A stretch of 32,531 nucleotides of DNA from Cyanobacteria bacterium RU_5_0. Lineage in GTDB: Bacteria > Cyanobacteriota > Cyanobacteriia > Elainellales > Elainellaceae. Shown in pieces: positions 19,473 to 27,204 of the stretch. A program made the position numbers and the translations under genes. Within the stretch, counting starts at the first letter, position 1, and the number at the start of each line of letters is the position of its first letter. The DNA lies in assembly GCA_012033255.1 (NCBI GenBank), contig JAAUSF010000048.1, positions 1 through 32,531 of the forward strand. The letters run 5' to 3'. A model generated the notes under the pieces. That model saw only the letters and a list, made by a program, of their open reading frames with translations. It searched no databases and had not been told where the DNA came from.

Positions 19473-19512
19473 CATGAAGTAAGGGCACGGTATGCCGTAC
19501 CCTTGCTTCATG
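19473..19512. terminator. 40-base near-perfect palindrome between convergent genes
   Basis: CATGAAGTAAGGGCACGGTA faces TGCCGTACCCTTGCTTCATG: 17 of 20 positions are Watson-Crick, two more are G-T wobbles, and there is almost no loop. It ends 24 bases before the stop of the stress-protein gene. It lacks a T-tract, so it could be a bidirectional transcription stop or a dispersed palindromic element. Confidence 0.55.
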
Positions 19513-19536
19513 CGTTCTCTTAATCGATCGCCACGC

Positions 19537-20385
19537 TCAACCCGGTGAACGAACCAACAATACGGGACAAGGGGCATAAACGCGCACATAATCTGAGAGA
19601 GACTGTCCTAGGAGTCGATCGAGGTCTGGAAGTCCTTTGGCAATTGAAGGGCGGCGATCGGGCGAACCCAAAATCAGCAAATCGACGCGCATCTCCTCAG
19701 CCACTTGGCAAATTCGTTCTCCGGGCTTGCCTTCGGGCGCAACGCACTTATAGTTGATGCCCATTTTCTTCGCTTCTGTGATTGCGGGAATTAGCACTGG
19801 ATCTTCGTTAGGGTTAGCCGCAATTTCTCCGGGTTTAAGCTTCAAGTCGGGATTGGTGTGAACGAGGATCAGTTGACTGTTTTTGATGTCGCGGAGGAAC
19901 GCGATCGCCAGTTTCAAGCAGTCTTGCGCTGAGGAAGATCGATCCATCGCGACCATAATTCGGTTAATTTTCCGAATATTGATATCGTCTTTGACCAATA
20001 ACATGGGACGATCGGCTAATTGAAAGACATACTGGCTGACCGAATTCTCCAAGATCGACTGGATGCGCTTCAAACCTCGTGATCCCATAATGATCAAGTC
20101 TGTATCCACTTCTTTCGCGACTCGACAAACAATGTCTTTCGGGTCGCCCTGCCGAAGCATCGCTGTGACATGAGCAGGATCAAGATTTAATGAATGAATG
20201 GCTTTAGCCAGCGTTTTGCCGCCCTCCTCCCATTTTTCGGTCATGGCTTCCGCTGTGATTTGAGGCGGAACAACATGAAGAACAGTGACAGAGGCTCGTT
20301 GGATCATCGGGATCTCCATCAATATTTGGAGCATTTCTTCAGTTTGCCCTGTCCCTGAATTAGCTAGCAAAATTTTTTCTATCAT
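19537..20385 (-). CDS. Tandem universal stress protein (two UspA domains)
   Basis: The 282-aa protein has two Usp domains in tandem, about residues 1-135 and 140-282. Each starts with a beta strand of the KILLA / RIMVAMD type and ends with a nucleotide-binding G-x2-G-type loop (GSRGLKRIQSILENSVSQYV in the first, GSPDRRPS in the second, which is more degenerate) and PMLLV / PVLLV. The first domain looks like an ATP-binding type. The protein is cytoplasmic, with a general stress role that cannot be made more specific. AAGGAG upstream supports the ATG at 20385. Confidence 0.92.
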   Translation of the reverse strand: MIEKILLANSGTGQTEEMLQILMEIPMIQRASVTVLHVVPPQITAEAMTEKWEEGGKTLAKAIHSLNLDPAHVTAMLRQGDPKDIVCRVAKEVDTDLIIMGSRGLKRIQSILENSVSQYVFQLADRPMLLVKDDINIRKINRIMVAMDRSSSAQDCLKLAIAFLRDIKNSQLILVHTNPDLKLKPGEIAANPNEDPVLIPAITEAKKMGINYKCVAPEGKPGERICQVAEEMRVDLLILGSPDRRPSIAKGLPDLDRLLGQSLSDYVRVYAPCPVLLVRSPG

Positions 20386-20657
20386 ATGGACTCCTTAACC
20401 AAACTTAACCAAAGTATTCTGGCTTAGTTGATTGGTTGAATGGCTAAACACTTTCAGTTCCAGTCTATGACAGCTTGATCCTCAAACTATGGGTTGCAAA
20501 TTAATTGTTTCAATTCGTTTTTTATAAGTTAAGTAATGTTTAATCTGTATCAGTTGAGTATTGGTAGTGCCGGTTTTTATGAATTTATTAATATAATGTA
20601 AAGAATAATTTAGAGATATAACTGTCAATAAAGTCTTACATCATTGAAGGATGACTT

Positions 20658-21131
20658 ATGCAACCTCAACTGGAAGCGACAGATGCCATTCAAAATCTGT
20701 TTCAACAACCTGTAGAAAACTGGTTTGCTTACCCAGTTCGCTCGCAACCACACCACACGGATTATTCGGGCATTGTTTGGCATGGTTCTTATGTAGCGTG
20801 GATGGAAGAAGCGCGGATTGAGTGTTTGCGATCGTTGGGTGTCGAGTATGCGGATCTCGTTGCTTTAGGCTGTGAATTGCCAGTCGTAGATCTATCCATT
20901 CGCTATCATCGTTCCGTGCGGATGGGCATGGCCGTGATCGTCAAAACTTGTATGACCGGAATGGAAGGTGTCCGAATCAATTGGGCGTATCAAATCCAGT
21001 CACCCGATGAACAGGAATTATATGTAACAGCGAATGTAACCTTAGTCGCTGTCGATCGCGAAAAAGGAAAAATCTTGCGCCAATTGCCTTCACCTGTGAA
21101 AGACGTGTTGCTCAAACTTTCCACACCTTAA
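20658..21131 (+). CDS. Hotdog-fold acyl-CoA thioesterase, 4HBT/YbgC type
   Basis: The 157-aa protein carries the 4HBT signature HTDYSGIVWHGSYVAWMEEAR (about residues 32-52), where the Asp is the expected catalytic residue. The family hydrolyses acyl- or aroyl-CoA thioesters and works as a tetramer of hotdog folds. In cyanobacteria one member is the DHNA-CoA thioesterase of phylloquinone synthesis. This protein could be that or a YbgC-like acyl-CoA thioesterase, and sequence reading alone does not decide. AAGGATG upstream supports the ATG. The 272-base AT-rich gap to the divergent stress gene should hold both promoters. Confidence 0.85.
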   Translation: MQPQLEATDAIQNLFQQPVENWFAYPVRSQPHHTDYSGIVWHGSYVAWMEEARIECLRSLGVEYADLVALGCELPVVDLSIRYHRSVRMGMAVIVKTCMTGMEGVRINWAYQIQSPDEQELYVTANVTLVAVDREKGKILRQLPSPVKDVLLKLSTP

Positions 21132-21169
21132 CCTTAAGCCAATCAGAACTACGCTAGTTCTTCACAGGT

Positions 21170-22225
21170 TTAGAGGTATTCATGAGACAGAAAGGGGACT
21201 GCGACAAGTTCGCCTTCTACATTGCCAAGTTGCACCTTTAAATTGGGTACGATCGCCTTTGTCCGAATGTAAGCCAGTCCAAAATAACCATCGTCGGTTT
21301 GAGTATCACTGGTAAGCTTACCGATCTTTTCGTCTCCAACGGTAATCGCACTTCCTCGATCGACCGATTGACCGAATCGAACCCCCCAAAGTTGTTGCTT
21401 GACGCCGCGATAGGTGTGGAGGCGAGCAATCGTTTCTTGCCCAATGTAGCAACCTTTACTTAAGGAAATCGTGTACCACAATCCGGCTTCTAGCGGATTA
21501 AAATCATCGGTTAATTCTCGATCGGGCATGGGGCGACCTTGCTCAATTCGGAGGCGTTCCCAGGCTTCTTCTCCCAAAGGAATTGCTCCTGCTTCGATCA
21601 GCATTGTCCATAGATTAGCAGCATGACTCGCGTCTGCGATCAATGTGTATCCGGAGGTTGCCAAACCACTACCCACTGCAATCTGCACTTCAATTCCATT
21701 TATGTTAAAAATGTGATGATCATTCCTGTGCTGAGTCGTGATTTCTGCTGCTCCTAAGTTTGTCAAAAGTGCATTACTTTCAGAACCAATTAGACTGAAT
21801 GCGCTTGTTGTAGTCGTGATATCTTTTAGTTCTACTTTGTCTGCAAAAAAGATATATTGATCCATCCATTTGATCAGTTTTTGAGTGTAGCCAGGGGAGG
21901 TGAGGAGAAGTACAGAATCATTCAAAGCATAGGCACTGATTAAATCGATCGTTCGTCCGGTAGAAGTAACAAAAACAGTATCACACCCTTGTTCAGGTTG
22001 AAGACTTTGAAAGTTATTTGTGGTCTGGTTATGCAAAAAACGCAGGCGATCGTCTCCTGTTACTTGAATTCGTCCCCAATGAGAGCGATCGTACACGGCC
22101 ACACCCGTTTGCGTTGCTTCAAGAGCGGCAGCCTGATTGCCAAAATTCGCAGGTACTTCTACCCCAGCCACCTTCATAAACGTGGCTCCAGCCGCCAATT
22201 GTAAATCCTGTAACTGCTGAGTCAT
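21170..22225 (-). CDS. ygfZ: YgfZ/GcvT-like folate-binding protein
   Basis: Protein of about 351 aa of the YgfZ/GcvT family, with the diagnostic KGCYIGQE motif containing the conserved Cys (C265 counted from the upstream ATG at 22243). YgfZ/IBA57-type proteins bind tetrahydrofolate and help assemble or repair Fe-S enzymes such as MiaB. The frame is open to 22243, but the ATG at 22225 (MTQQLQDLQL) has AAGGA 10 bases upstream and is preferred. It converges on the thioesterase gene with 38 bases between the stops. It is distinguished from glycine cleavage T protein by this motif and by length. Confidence 0.9.
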   Translation of the reverse strand: MTQQLQDLQLAAGATFMKVAGVEVPANFGNQAAALEATQTGVAVYDRSHWGRIQVTGDDRLRFLHNQTTNNFQSLQPEQGCDTVFVTSTGRTIDLISAYALNDSVLLLTSPGYTQKLIKWMDQYIFFADKVELKDITTTTSAFSLIGSESNALLTNLGAAEITTQHRNDHHIFNINGIEVQIAVGSGLATSGYTLIADASHAANLWTMLIEAGAIPLGEEAWERLRIEQGRPMPDRELTDDFNPLEAGLWYTISLSKGCYIGQETIARLHTYRGVKQQLWGVRFGQSVDRGSAITVGDEKIGKLTSDTQTDDGYFGLAYIRTKAIVPNLKVQLGNVEGELVAVPFLSHEYL

Positions 22226-22302
22226 CTTAGCGTCATCCTTCATCCATTTTTCACTTCTAATTTTATCGAGTTGTAGCTAGAAATTTGTCATTTTTGTTTT
22301 GC

Positions 22303-22342
22303 GGGGTGTAGGGGTTTCACCCCTCACTGGACTCTACACCCC
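22303..22342. repeat. Nested inverted repeat GGGGTGTAG/CTACACCCC
   Basis: An outer 9-base arm GGGGTGTAG (22303-22311) pairs with CTACACCCC (22334-22342), and an inner GGG-TTTCA-CCC hairpin sits within. It lies in the spacer between divergent ygfZ and the SH3-like gene. No function can be assigned. Confidence 0.6.
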
Positions 22343-22459
22343 CACCCCCATTACCCATCAAATCTTGCTTGACAAAGCACTAGAAAATAGTGACAGGCAA
22401 ATGTGAAGCTTATACAACTGAACCAAGCAGGCTGAAATTCTGCTGCTAGGGTTGTAGTT

Positions 22460-23434
22460 ATGGATGGGAACTATAGAAGTAAAAAATGTCACTTTGCCCA
22501 TATGAGTAGTCGTTATTTAATTACGGTGGTGGCTGTGATTTGCTCAATGGCGATTGGGGCTAGCCTTGCGTTCACCCGTTCTGGAACCAGCCGTCCAAAG
22601 CCGTCTATCGCCTCACCGCTAGCTTCACCCCTACCCTCACCCTCAGTATCCCCCTCTCAGCCATCTGAACGTCCATCTTCTGAACGTCCACCCTCTGATA
22701 GTCCGTCGTCCAAAGCCGATCGTGAGCTACCCATCCGTCCAGATACAGAACCGCCAGAAACCTACATTCGTCAGCCGATTCGCTTATCCGATCGCGTCCC
22801 ACCCCGCAGCGACTTTAACCAATTTCGAGATGAGTTGCGATCGGCGATCGAGAATCGAGATGCGGTGTTTGTGGAATCGCTAATTCCAGATCAGGGTGTT
22901 GGAATTGGGTTTGGTAGACCTGTCACAGCCAACAATTTGGATCTAGAGAACCCCAATGCTCAATTTTGGCTAATTCTGGAAAAGGCGATCGTCCATGGCT
23001 GTGATGAAGCCCCTCGTGAGCAGCATCCTGAAACCGATCCAAATTCCCAAGGTTGGGTTTGTCATAATATCACTAACGCATTCTATGAGCAGTATCCCAA
23101 ACCTGAATCCGAGCAGGGAATCTCCTATGAAACAAGCCGCGTGATTGTAGTTGGAAAAGGGGTCAATGTTCGGACTCAGCCCAATATCAATAGTGAGAGC
23201 ATTGCTAAACTAACGGATGAAATAGTCTGGTTCAATCGACAAACTTGGGAACAAACCCCAGAAGAAGAGCGATCGAGTTTAGATGCGTTGGACGGTTGGA
23301 CACCTGTAATTTTGCCAGATGGTCAGCGAGGATATGTTAACAATCGCTACGCTTATTCGCCGTTAAGCTATCGAGTAATCTTTGGTCAAATTAACGAAAA
23401 GTGGCAAATTCTTCAAGTCCCAGGAGGCGATTGA
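22460..23434 (+). CDS. Membrane-anchored protein with SH3-like domain
   Basis: The 324-aa protein has a short basic N-terminus and one hydrophobic segment (about residues 18-38, YLITVVAVICSMAIGASLAF), probably an uncleaved anchor or signal peptide. A Ser/Pro-rich low-complexity spacer (about 46-85) follows, then a conserved-looking middle region. The bacterial SH3-like segment begins VIVVGKGVNVRTQPN (about 226-240) and runs to about 305 (GQRGYVNNRYAYSP). Such domains often bind cell-wall or periplasmic ligands. An ATG at 22502 is an alternative start. The precise function is unknown. Confidence 0.78.
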   Translation: MDGNYRSKKCHFAHMSSRYLITVVAVICSMAIGASLAFTRSGTSRPKPSIASPLASPLPSPSVSPSQPSERPSSERPPSDSPSSKADRELPIRPDTEPPETYIRQPIRLSDRVPPRSDFNQFRDELRSAIENRDAVFVESLIPDQGVGIGFGRPVTANNLDLENPNAQFWLILEKAIVHGCDEAPREQHPETDPNSQGWVCHNITNAFYEQYPKPESEQGISYETSRVIVVGKGVNVRTQPNINSESIAKLTDEIVWFNRQTWEQTPEEERSSLDALDGWTPVILPDGQRGYVNNRYAYSPLSYRVIFGQINEKWQILQVPGGD

Positions 23435-23435
23435 T

Positions 23436-23490
23436 AAACCGAACTCAAAGTCCACTAGAATTGGGGGATTCAGAGGACGAATGTAGGAGA
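23436..23490. repeat. Degraded second copy of the CCCCCAGAATTGGGGG repeat
   Basis: Starts AAACCGAACTCAAAG and continues through AGAATTGGGGGATTCAG, matching 6437-6489. The left arm of the hairpin has decayed (TCCACT in place of TCCCCCA), so it no longer pairs well. It begins 2 bases after the SH3-like gene stop. Confidence 0.65.
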
Positions 23491-23493
23491 TTC

Positions 23494-23730
23494 TTACAAA
23501 ATTGTAGCAATTTCTTTCAAGAAGACTCGTTTGAAGGGTTCATCTTCAGCCAGTTGATACTGCTCAATCAATCCCTCTTTTTGAATCGAAATAGTGTTTT
23601 GTTGTTTAGTGACAACGATCGAATCAGGGAACAGATCTCGCGCTAGCATGATTTCGATATCAGTAGGTTCATCCAAGATAACGATGTTGCTGCCATAATA
23701 GAACATCCCATTTTGTTCTAACGTATTTTC
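23494..23730 (-). pseudogene. Detached C-terminal tail of the CphA2-like synthetase
   Basis: This is the continuation of the cphA2 reading frame after the TGA at 23731-23733. It has 78 sense codons starting ENTLEQNG and ending at a stop at 23494. The only internal ATG (23706) would give a 70-aa protein but has no ribosome-binding site. The sequence (GSNIVILDEPTDIEIMLARD, DSIVVTK) reads like an ordinary folded C-terminal piece with coding-like codon use. Frame continuity is seen directly. That it belongs to the synthetase is inference from length and frame. Confidence 0.7.
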
Positions 23731-25401
23731 TCAATACTCAACAATTAACAAATCGAGTTTGGGATTTCGCAACAGATTCAAAACATTCGTGTTGTAATCA
23801 CGATGGAAAACTTTCTGCGATCGATTCACAAAAACGCCATCTCGACATACTGCGCCGATCGTCCAATTGGGGTGGTGTAATAGAATATGATCGATCGATT
23901 CTTGTAGTTCTGAAACAGAAATTGCATTGAATGTAATAATCGGAATCCGAGCCTCTTCACCGGAAGCAAAGAAAGTTTCCAAAATTGCTGAAGTGACATC
24001 TACTGGCTCTCCGATCGCAGGCTTTAAGTGCATTGAAATTCCGGGAGCCGAGTTAATCTCAATGATGCCAAAATTGCCTTCTTTCCAAGACTCTGATAAA
24101 TCACGCGCAACCACATCAATACCCAAACAAGTCAATCGGAAATGTTGAGCAATATCTTGCGCCAAAATGATGTTATCTGTGTGAATCTGTTGAGTGGCAT
24201 CAATGCTAAATCCACCCGAAGAAAGATTAGCAACTTTTCGTAAATAGACCGTGCGATCGCGTTCTAAGACGCTATTCAGTGACAATCTCTGTTGTTCCAG
24301 ATAAACTTCCATCGCTTCATCAGTTTTAATTTTTCCGAGTGGCGAAGTTGGCGTATCGCCTCGTGCTGAAGAGCGATTTTCTCGATCGATTAATTCTCCA
24401 ATGGTCGATTCTCCATCACCAACCACAAATGCCGGACAGCGCTCTGTTGCTGCCACAAACCGACCATTCACACACAGTAAACGAAAGTCTTTACCAGAAA
24501 TACTTTTTTCAATAATAATTTGAACTGGATGATCCTCTTCGATCGCTTGTACGGCACGGCTATAAGCTGCCTCTAATTCTTGCTCATCTTGCACACCTGC
24601 GGTTACACCAATTCCTTTATGTCCCATCACAGGCTTCACGGCTACAGGATAACCAATTCGTTCAGCTATGGCTAATGCTTCCTCCAATGATGCAATCACA
24701 TCTCCCCTGGGAACTGGAAACCCCAAGGTGTGCAAAAATGTTTTGCAATCATCTTTTTGAGTTGTGAAATCAGAATCAAGATGGCTATCACAATCAAAGG
24801 TTGTTGCAACTCCTCTAACTTGCTTTCTACCATAGCCATACTGCATCAAATGTTCATCCCACAAATAGAAAGTAGGAATGCCCTGTTCATGAGCAGTTCG
24901 CAACAAGGCATAGGTCGTAGGACCTCCATAAACTGATTGTCGAAAAAGTCCTTGGCATACCTCAATTTGATCTTCAATCCAGAAAGATTTGTGCTGCGTA
25001 ATCGCTTCAAACCAATCCCAAACCCCATAAACTAACGATCGACTGGTGCGAGGATGCAAAGACTCAATGGCAATCCGCGCAAAACTATTATGAGTTTTGA
25101 TGCTCCAGCGATCGAAATGCAACTCTATATTCAGCTTGTTTAGCTCAGCCACCGTTCGAGCAAACAAATGAGCATGAGATGTAAAAGTTTCTTCTAGAAA
25201 ATGAGGGTAGCGATCGCCAATGACAGAGAGATAATCGGCGATCGGTAGTGGTTTTCCAATACCAGTCAGGGCAACATCAAACACAAAAGCAGCCGCGTTT
25301 AAGCAAGGATTAGGACCCTCATAATATCGGCAGTTAAAAATATCAAAAACATCCGTTCGTCTAGCGTTAATTCGGTGAACGCTTGTATCGCTTAAAACCA
25401 T
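23731..25401 (-). CDS. cphA2: CphA2-like cyanophycin synthetase, ends at in-frame TGA
   Basis: The 556-codon ORF has an N-terminal CphA domain (DVFDIFNCRYYEGPNPCLN, 17-35), the QYGYG block (187-191) and an ATP-grasp domain at about 215-480 (K256 in AVKPVMGHKGIGV, metal ligands E448 and N450 in IIEINSAPG). A truncated Mur-ligase-like region follows, whose P-loop position reads FNAISVSELQES, not GTNGKTT. Loss of the second active site fits CphA2, which joins beta-Asp-Arg dipeptides into cyanophycin, rather than CphA1 (about 870-900 aa). The frame continues after the TGA for 78 sense codons, giving 635 codons. It may therefore be truncated. cphB lies nearby on the other strand. Confidence 0.82.
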   Translation of the reverse strand: MVLSDTSVHRINARRTDVFDIFNCRYYEGPNPCLNAAAFVFDVALTGIGKPLPIADYLSVIGDRYPHFLEETFTSHAHLFARTVAELNKLNIELHFDRWSIKTHNSFARIAIESLHPRTSRSLVYGVWDWFEAITQHKSFWIEDQIEVCQGLFRQSVYGGPTTYALLRTAHEQGIPTFYLWDEHLMQYGYGRKQVRGVATTFDCDSHLDSDFTTQKDDCKTFLHTLGFPVPRGDVIASLEEALAIAERIGYPVAVKPVMGHKGIGVTAGVQDEQELEAAYSRAVQAIEEDHPVQIIIEKSISGKDFRLLCVNGRFVAATERCPAFVVGDGESTIGELIDRENRSSARGDTPTSPLGKIKTDEAMEVYLEQQRLSLNSVLERDRTVYLRKVANLSSGGFSIDATQQIHTDNIILAQDIAQHFRLTCLGIDVVARDLSESWKEGNFGIIEINSAPGISMHLKPAIGEPVDVTSAILETFFASGEEARIPIITFNAISVSELQESIDHILLHHPNWTIGAVCRDGVFVNRSQKVFHRDYNTNVLNLLRNPKLDLLIVEY

Positions 25402-25652
25402 TAGATTTCGTTGAACTCACCAACCAAATCTGACCTTAGCGCAGTTCGCTTGCGTTTTCCTCTATCGATAGATGTAATGCTCCATATGGAACTGCACAAG
25501 CATCATGAATTTTCGTTACTCCTTCATCCTCTGAAAGCCTCAACTTAGCCTACATAACATTCGTCCTTTTGAGGGGTGAAATTCCTGGTTTAGCTTCTTA
25601 TAAGAAAGGATGAATAATAAAGTCAAATTTTGAATTTGGGAGACGGCGGAAT

Positions 25653-25847
25653 ATGTATAGTATATCCAAAGCGGCTCTTAAAGAAGAAGTTGAAAAGCTG
25701 GCTGAGAAGGCATTCCATCAACGTCTTATTTCTGGCTATGGAGATGGAGAATTTCCAAATAAATATCAAATTGTTTATGAAGGTAAGCCTCGACACTTTT
25801 CATTAGAACATGCTCGAATTTTCTTAGAAGAACTAATGCAATGGTAG
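25653..25847 (+). CDS. Small conserved-looking hypothetical protein
   Basis: The 64-aa protein is charged, with a predicted helix (KEEVEKLAEKAFHQRL), a central YGDGEFPNKYQIVYEGKPRHF and a second helix (LEHARIFLEELMQW). It has no signal or membrane segment. The start ATG follows GGAGACGGCGGA. It lies between divergent cphA2 and cphB, 160 bases before cphB on the same strand. I do not recognise a named family. Balanced composition and a complete, sensible fold pattern suggest a real gene. Confidence 0.7.
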   Translation: MYSISKAALKEEVEKLAEKAFHQRLISGYGDGEFPNKYQIVYEGKPRHFSLEHARIFLEELMQW

Positions 25848-26007
25848 AGATAAATTTCTACTGTTTCTCCGATCGCGACAGAGGCGCTGATGACAACGTC
25901 TCTACCAATAGGCATAACATATTTAGAAAAAATCTACCGATTGGACGTTATCGTCGCCTGAATCATCATGATTTATTGGTAGCTAGTGATACGAAATAGA
26001 GGAGAAT

Positions 26008-26898
26008 ATGGTAACTACTAGAGATGAGTCAACCGGACTTGAACAGCCATTTGTTGAGTCGATCGAGCCTGAAGAGAATGTAGCACCTCAACCTCAACTG
26101 TCTCAGACGCATGGACAATTGGTAATCATTGGGGGAGCAGAAGACAAAGAAGGTGAATGTAAAATTTTGCGAGAATTCATTCGCCGATCGGGAGGGTTGC
26201 AAGCCCGACTCGTCGTGATGACAGTCGCCACTGGTTTACCTGGAGAAGTTGGCGAACAATACATTAAGGTGTTTGAACGTCTGGGTGCAGGTGAAGTGAG
26301 AGTTGTGGATACGGCTCGGCGCGAGGATGCTAGTGATCCAAAAGCATTGGAGGCGATCGACCAAGCCACAGGCGTATTTTTTACAGGTGGGAATCAAGCC
26401 CGCATTACGGAATACCTGAAGGATACAGATCTGGATGCTGCCTTACACCGTCGCTTTGCAGAAGGATTAGTCATTGCTGGAACTAGTGCTGGAGCCGCAA
26501 TGATGCCAGACGAAATGATTGTCGAAGGGGAATCTGAAACCAACCCTCGTGTAGAAGTCGTCCACATGGATCGGGGAATGGGCTTCTTGCCCGGAGTTGT
26601 GGTTGATCAGCACTTTGCCCAACGAGGACGACTGGGACGCTTACTGTCGGCTGTCGCGCAACAACCTGTGGTCTTGGGTTTTGGCATTGACGAGGATACC
26701 GCGATCGCCGTTAATGGTAATGAAATCGAGGTCATTGGCGAAGGTGCGATCACCGTCATTGATGTTGCAAACATTACTCACTCCAATCTCAGCGAACTTT
26801 TAAGAGACGAGCCACTTGCCCTCTGCAATGCCAAGCTCCACATCTTACCGCATGGTTATCGATTTGATTTAGAAAAGCGATCGCCTATTTTGGAATAG
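26008..26898 (+). CDS. cphB: Cyanophycinase
   Basis: The 296-aa serine exopeptidase of the S51 family cuts cyanophycin (multi-L-arginyl-poly-L-aspartate) into beta-Asp-Arg dipeptides in the cytoplasm. Seen in sequence: VIIGGAEDKEGE (39-50), FFTGGNQARI (124-133), the nucleophile elbow AGTSAGAAMM (S160) and VDQHFAQRGRLGRL (199-212) with H202. An N-terminal extension of about 30 Glu/Pro/Gln-rich residues precedes the catalytic core. A GAGGAG site precedes the ATG. The nearby CphA2-like gene would reuse the dipeptides released by this enzyme. No CphA1 gene follows, as it does in the common cphB-cphA1 arrangement. Confidence 0.95.
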   Translation: MVTTRDESTGLEQPFVESIEPEENVAPQPQLSQTHGQLVIIGGAEDKEGECKILREFIRRSGGLQARLVVMTVATGLPGEVGEQYIKVFERLGAGEVRVVDTARREDASDPKALEAIDQATGVFFTGGNQARITEYLKDTDLDAALHRRFAEGLVIAGTSAGAAMMPDEMIVEGESETNPRVEVVHMDRGMGFLPGVVVDQHFAQRGRLGRLLSAVAQQPVVLGFGIDEDTAIAVNGNEIEVIGEGAITVIDVANITHSNLSELLRDEPLALCNAKLHILPHGYRFDLEKRSPILE

Positions 26899-26915
26899 AG
26901 GAGTGGATGAGGGAT

Positions 26916-26931
26916 GGGGAGATGGGGAGAT
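26916..26931. repeat. GGGGAGAT repeat, second site
   Basis: Two full GGGGAGAT units, flanked by GGGATG and GGGGGATGA, 17 bases after the cphB stop. They match the five-unit run at 8-47. Confidence 0.75.
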
Positions 26932-26981
26932 GGGGGATGAAGTGTGAACTTGATATCTTCACGCGATGTGCAGTTTAAGCG

Positions 26982-27082
26982 TTGCTATAGCCATAGTCAT
27001 AATTGGCTAGGACATTTTTGTGGGGCGGCTCCGCCGCCCCACAAAAATGTCCATGTCCTAACCTAACTGACTACAGCTATAA
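26982..27082. mobile_element. MITE-like palindromic element
   Basis: About 100 bases with imperfect terminal inverted repeats: TATAGCCATAGTCA at the left, and TGACTACAGCTATA (the complement of TATAGCTGTAGTCA) at the right. The centre is a perfect 19-base stem, GGACATTTTTGTGGGGCGG (27010-27028) with its complement (27034-27052), and a 5-base loop. A second GTCCTAA repeats the right arm. A partial relative is at 7018-7051. It has no coding capacity, so any movement would need a transposase from elsewhere. Confidence 0.6.
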
Positions 27083-27143
27083 ATCAAAGTGTGAATCGCT
27101 GCGATCGAAGTTCTAGTATCGCTTGGATAAGCCATAGATGAAG

Positions 27144-27163
27144 GGGCGAACGGCGGTTCGCCC
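27144..27163. repeat. GGGCGAAC-GGCG-GTTCGCCC hairpin, copy 2
   Basis: A perfect 8-base stem with a 4-base loop, followed by TTACA. It is related to 15815-15836. It sits between the convergent cphB and patatin genes and could act as a terminator for either, although no T-tract follows. Confidence 0.6.
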
Positions 27164-27204
27164 TTACATTGGAGTGAAGCTCCATCGATCGCCCTTCGCT
27201 AGAA

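Noticed and set aside
23494..23706. 70-aa ORF as an independent gene
   Set aside because: It is in the same frame as the upstream synthetase, its ATG lacks a ribosome-binding site, and open codons continue between the TGA and the ATG. It is better explained as the detached tail of cphA2.
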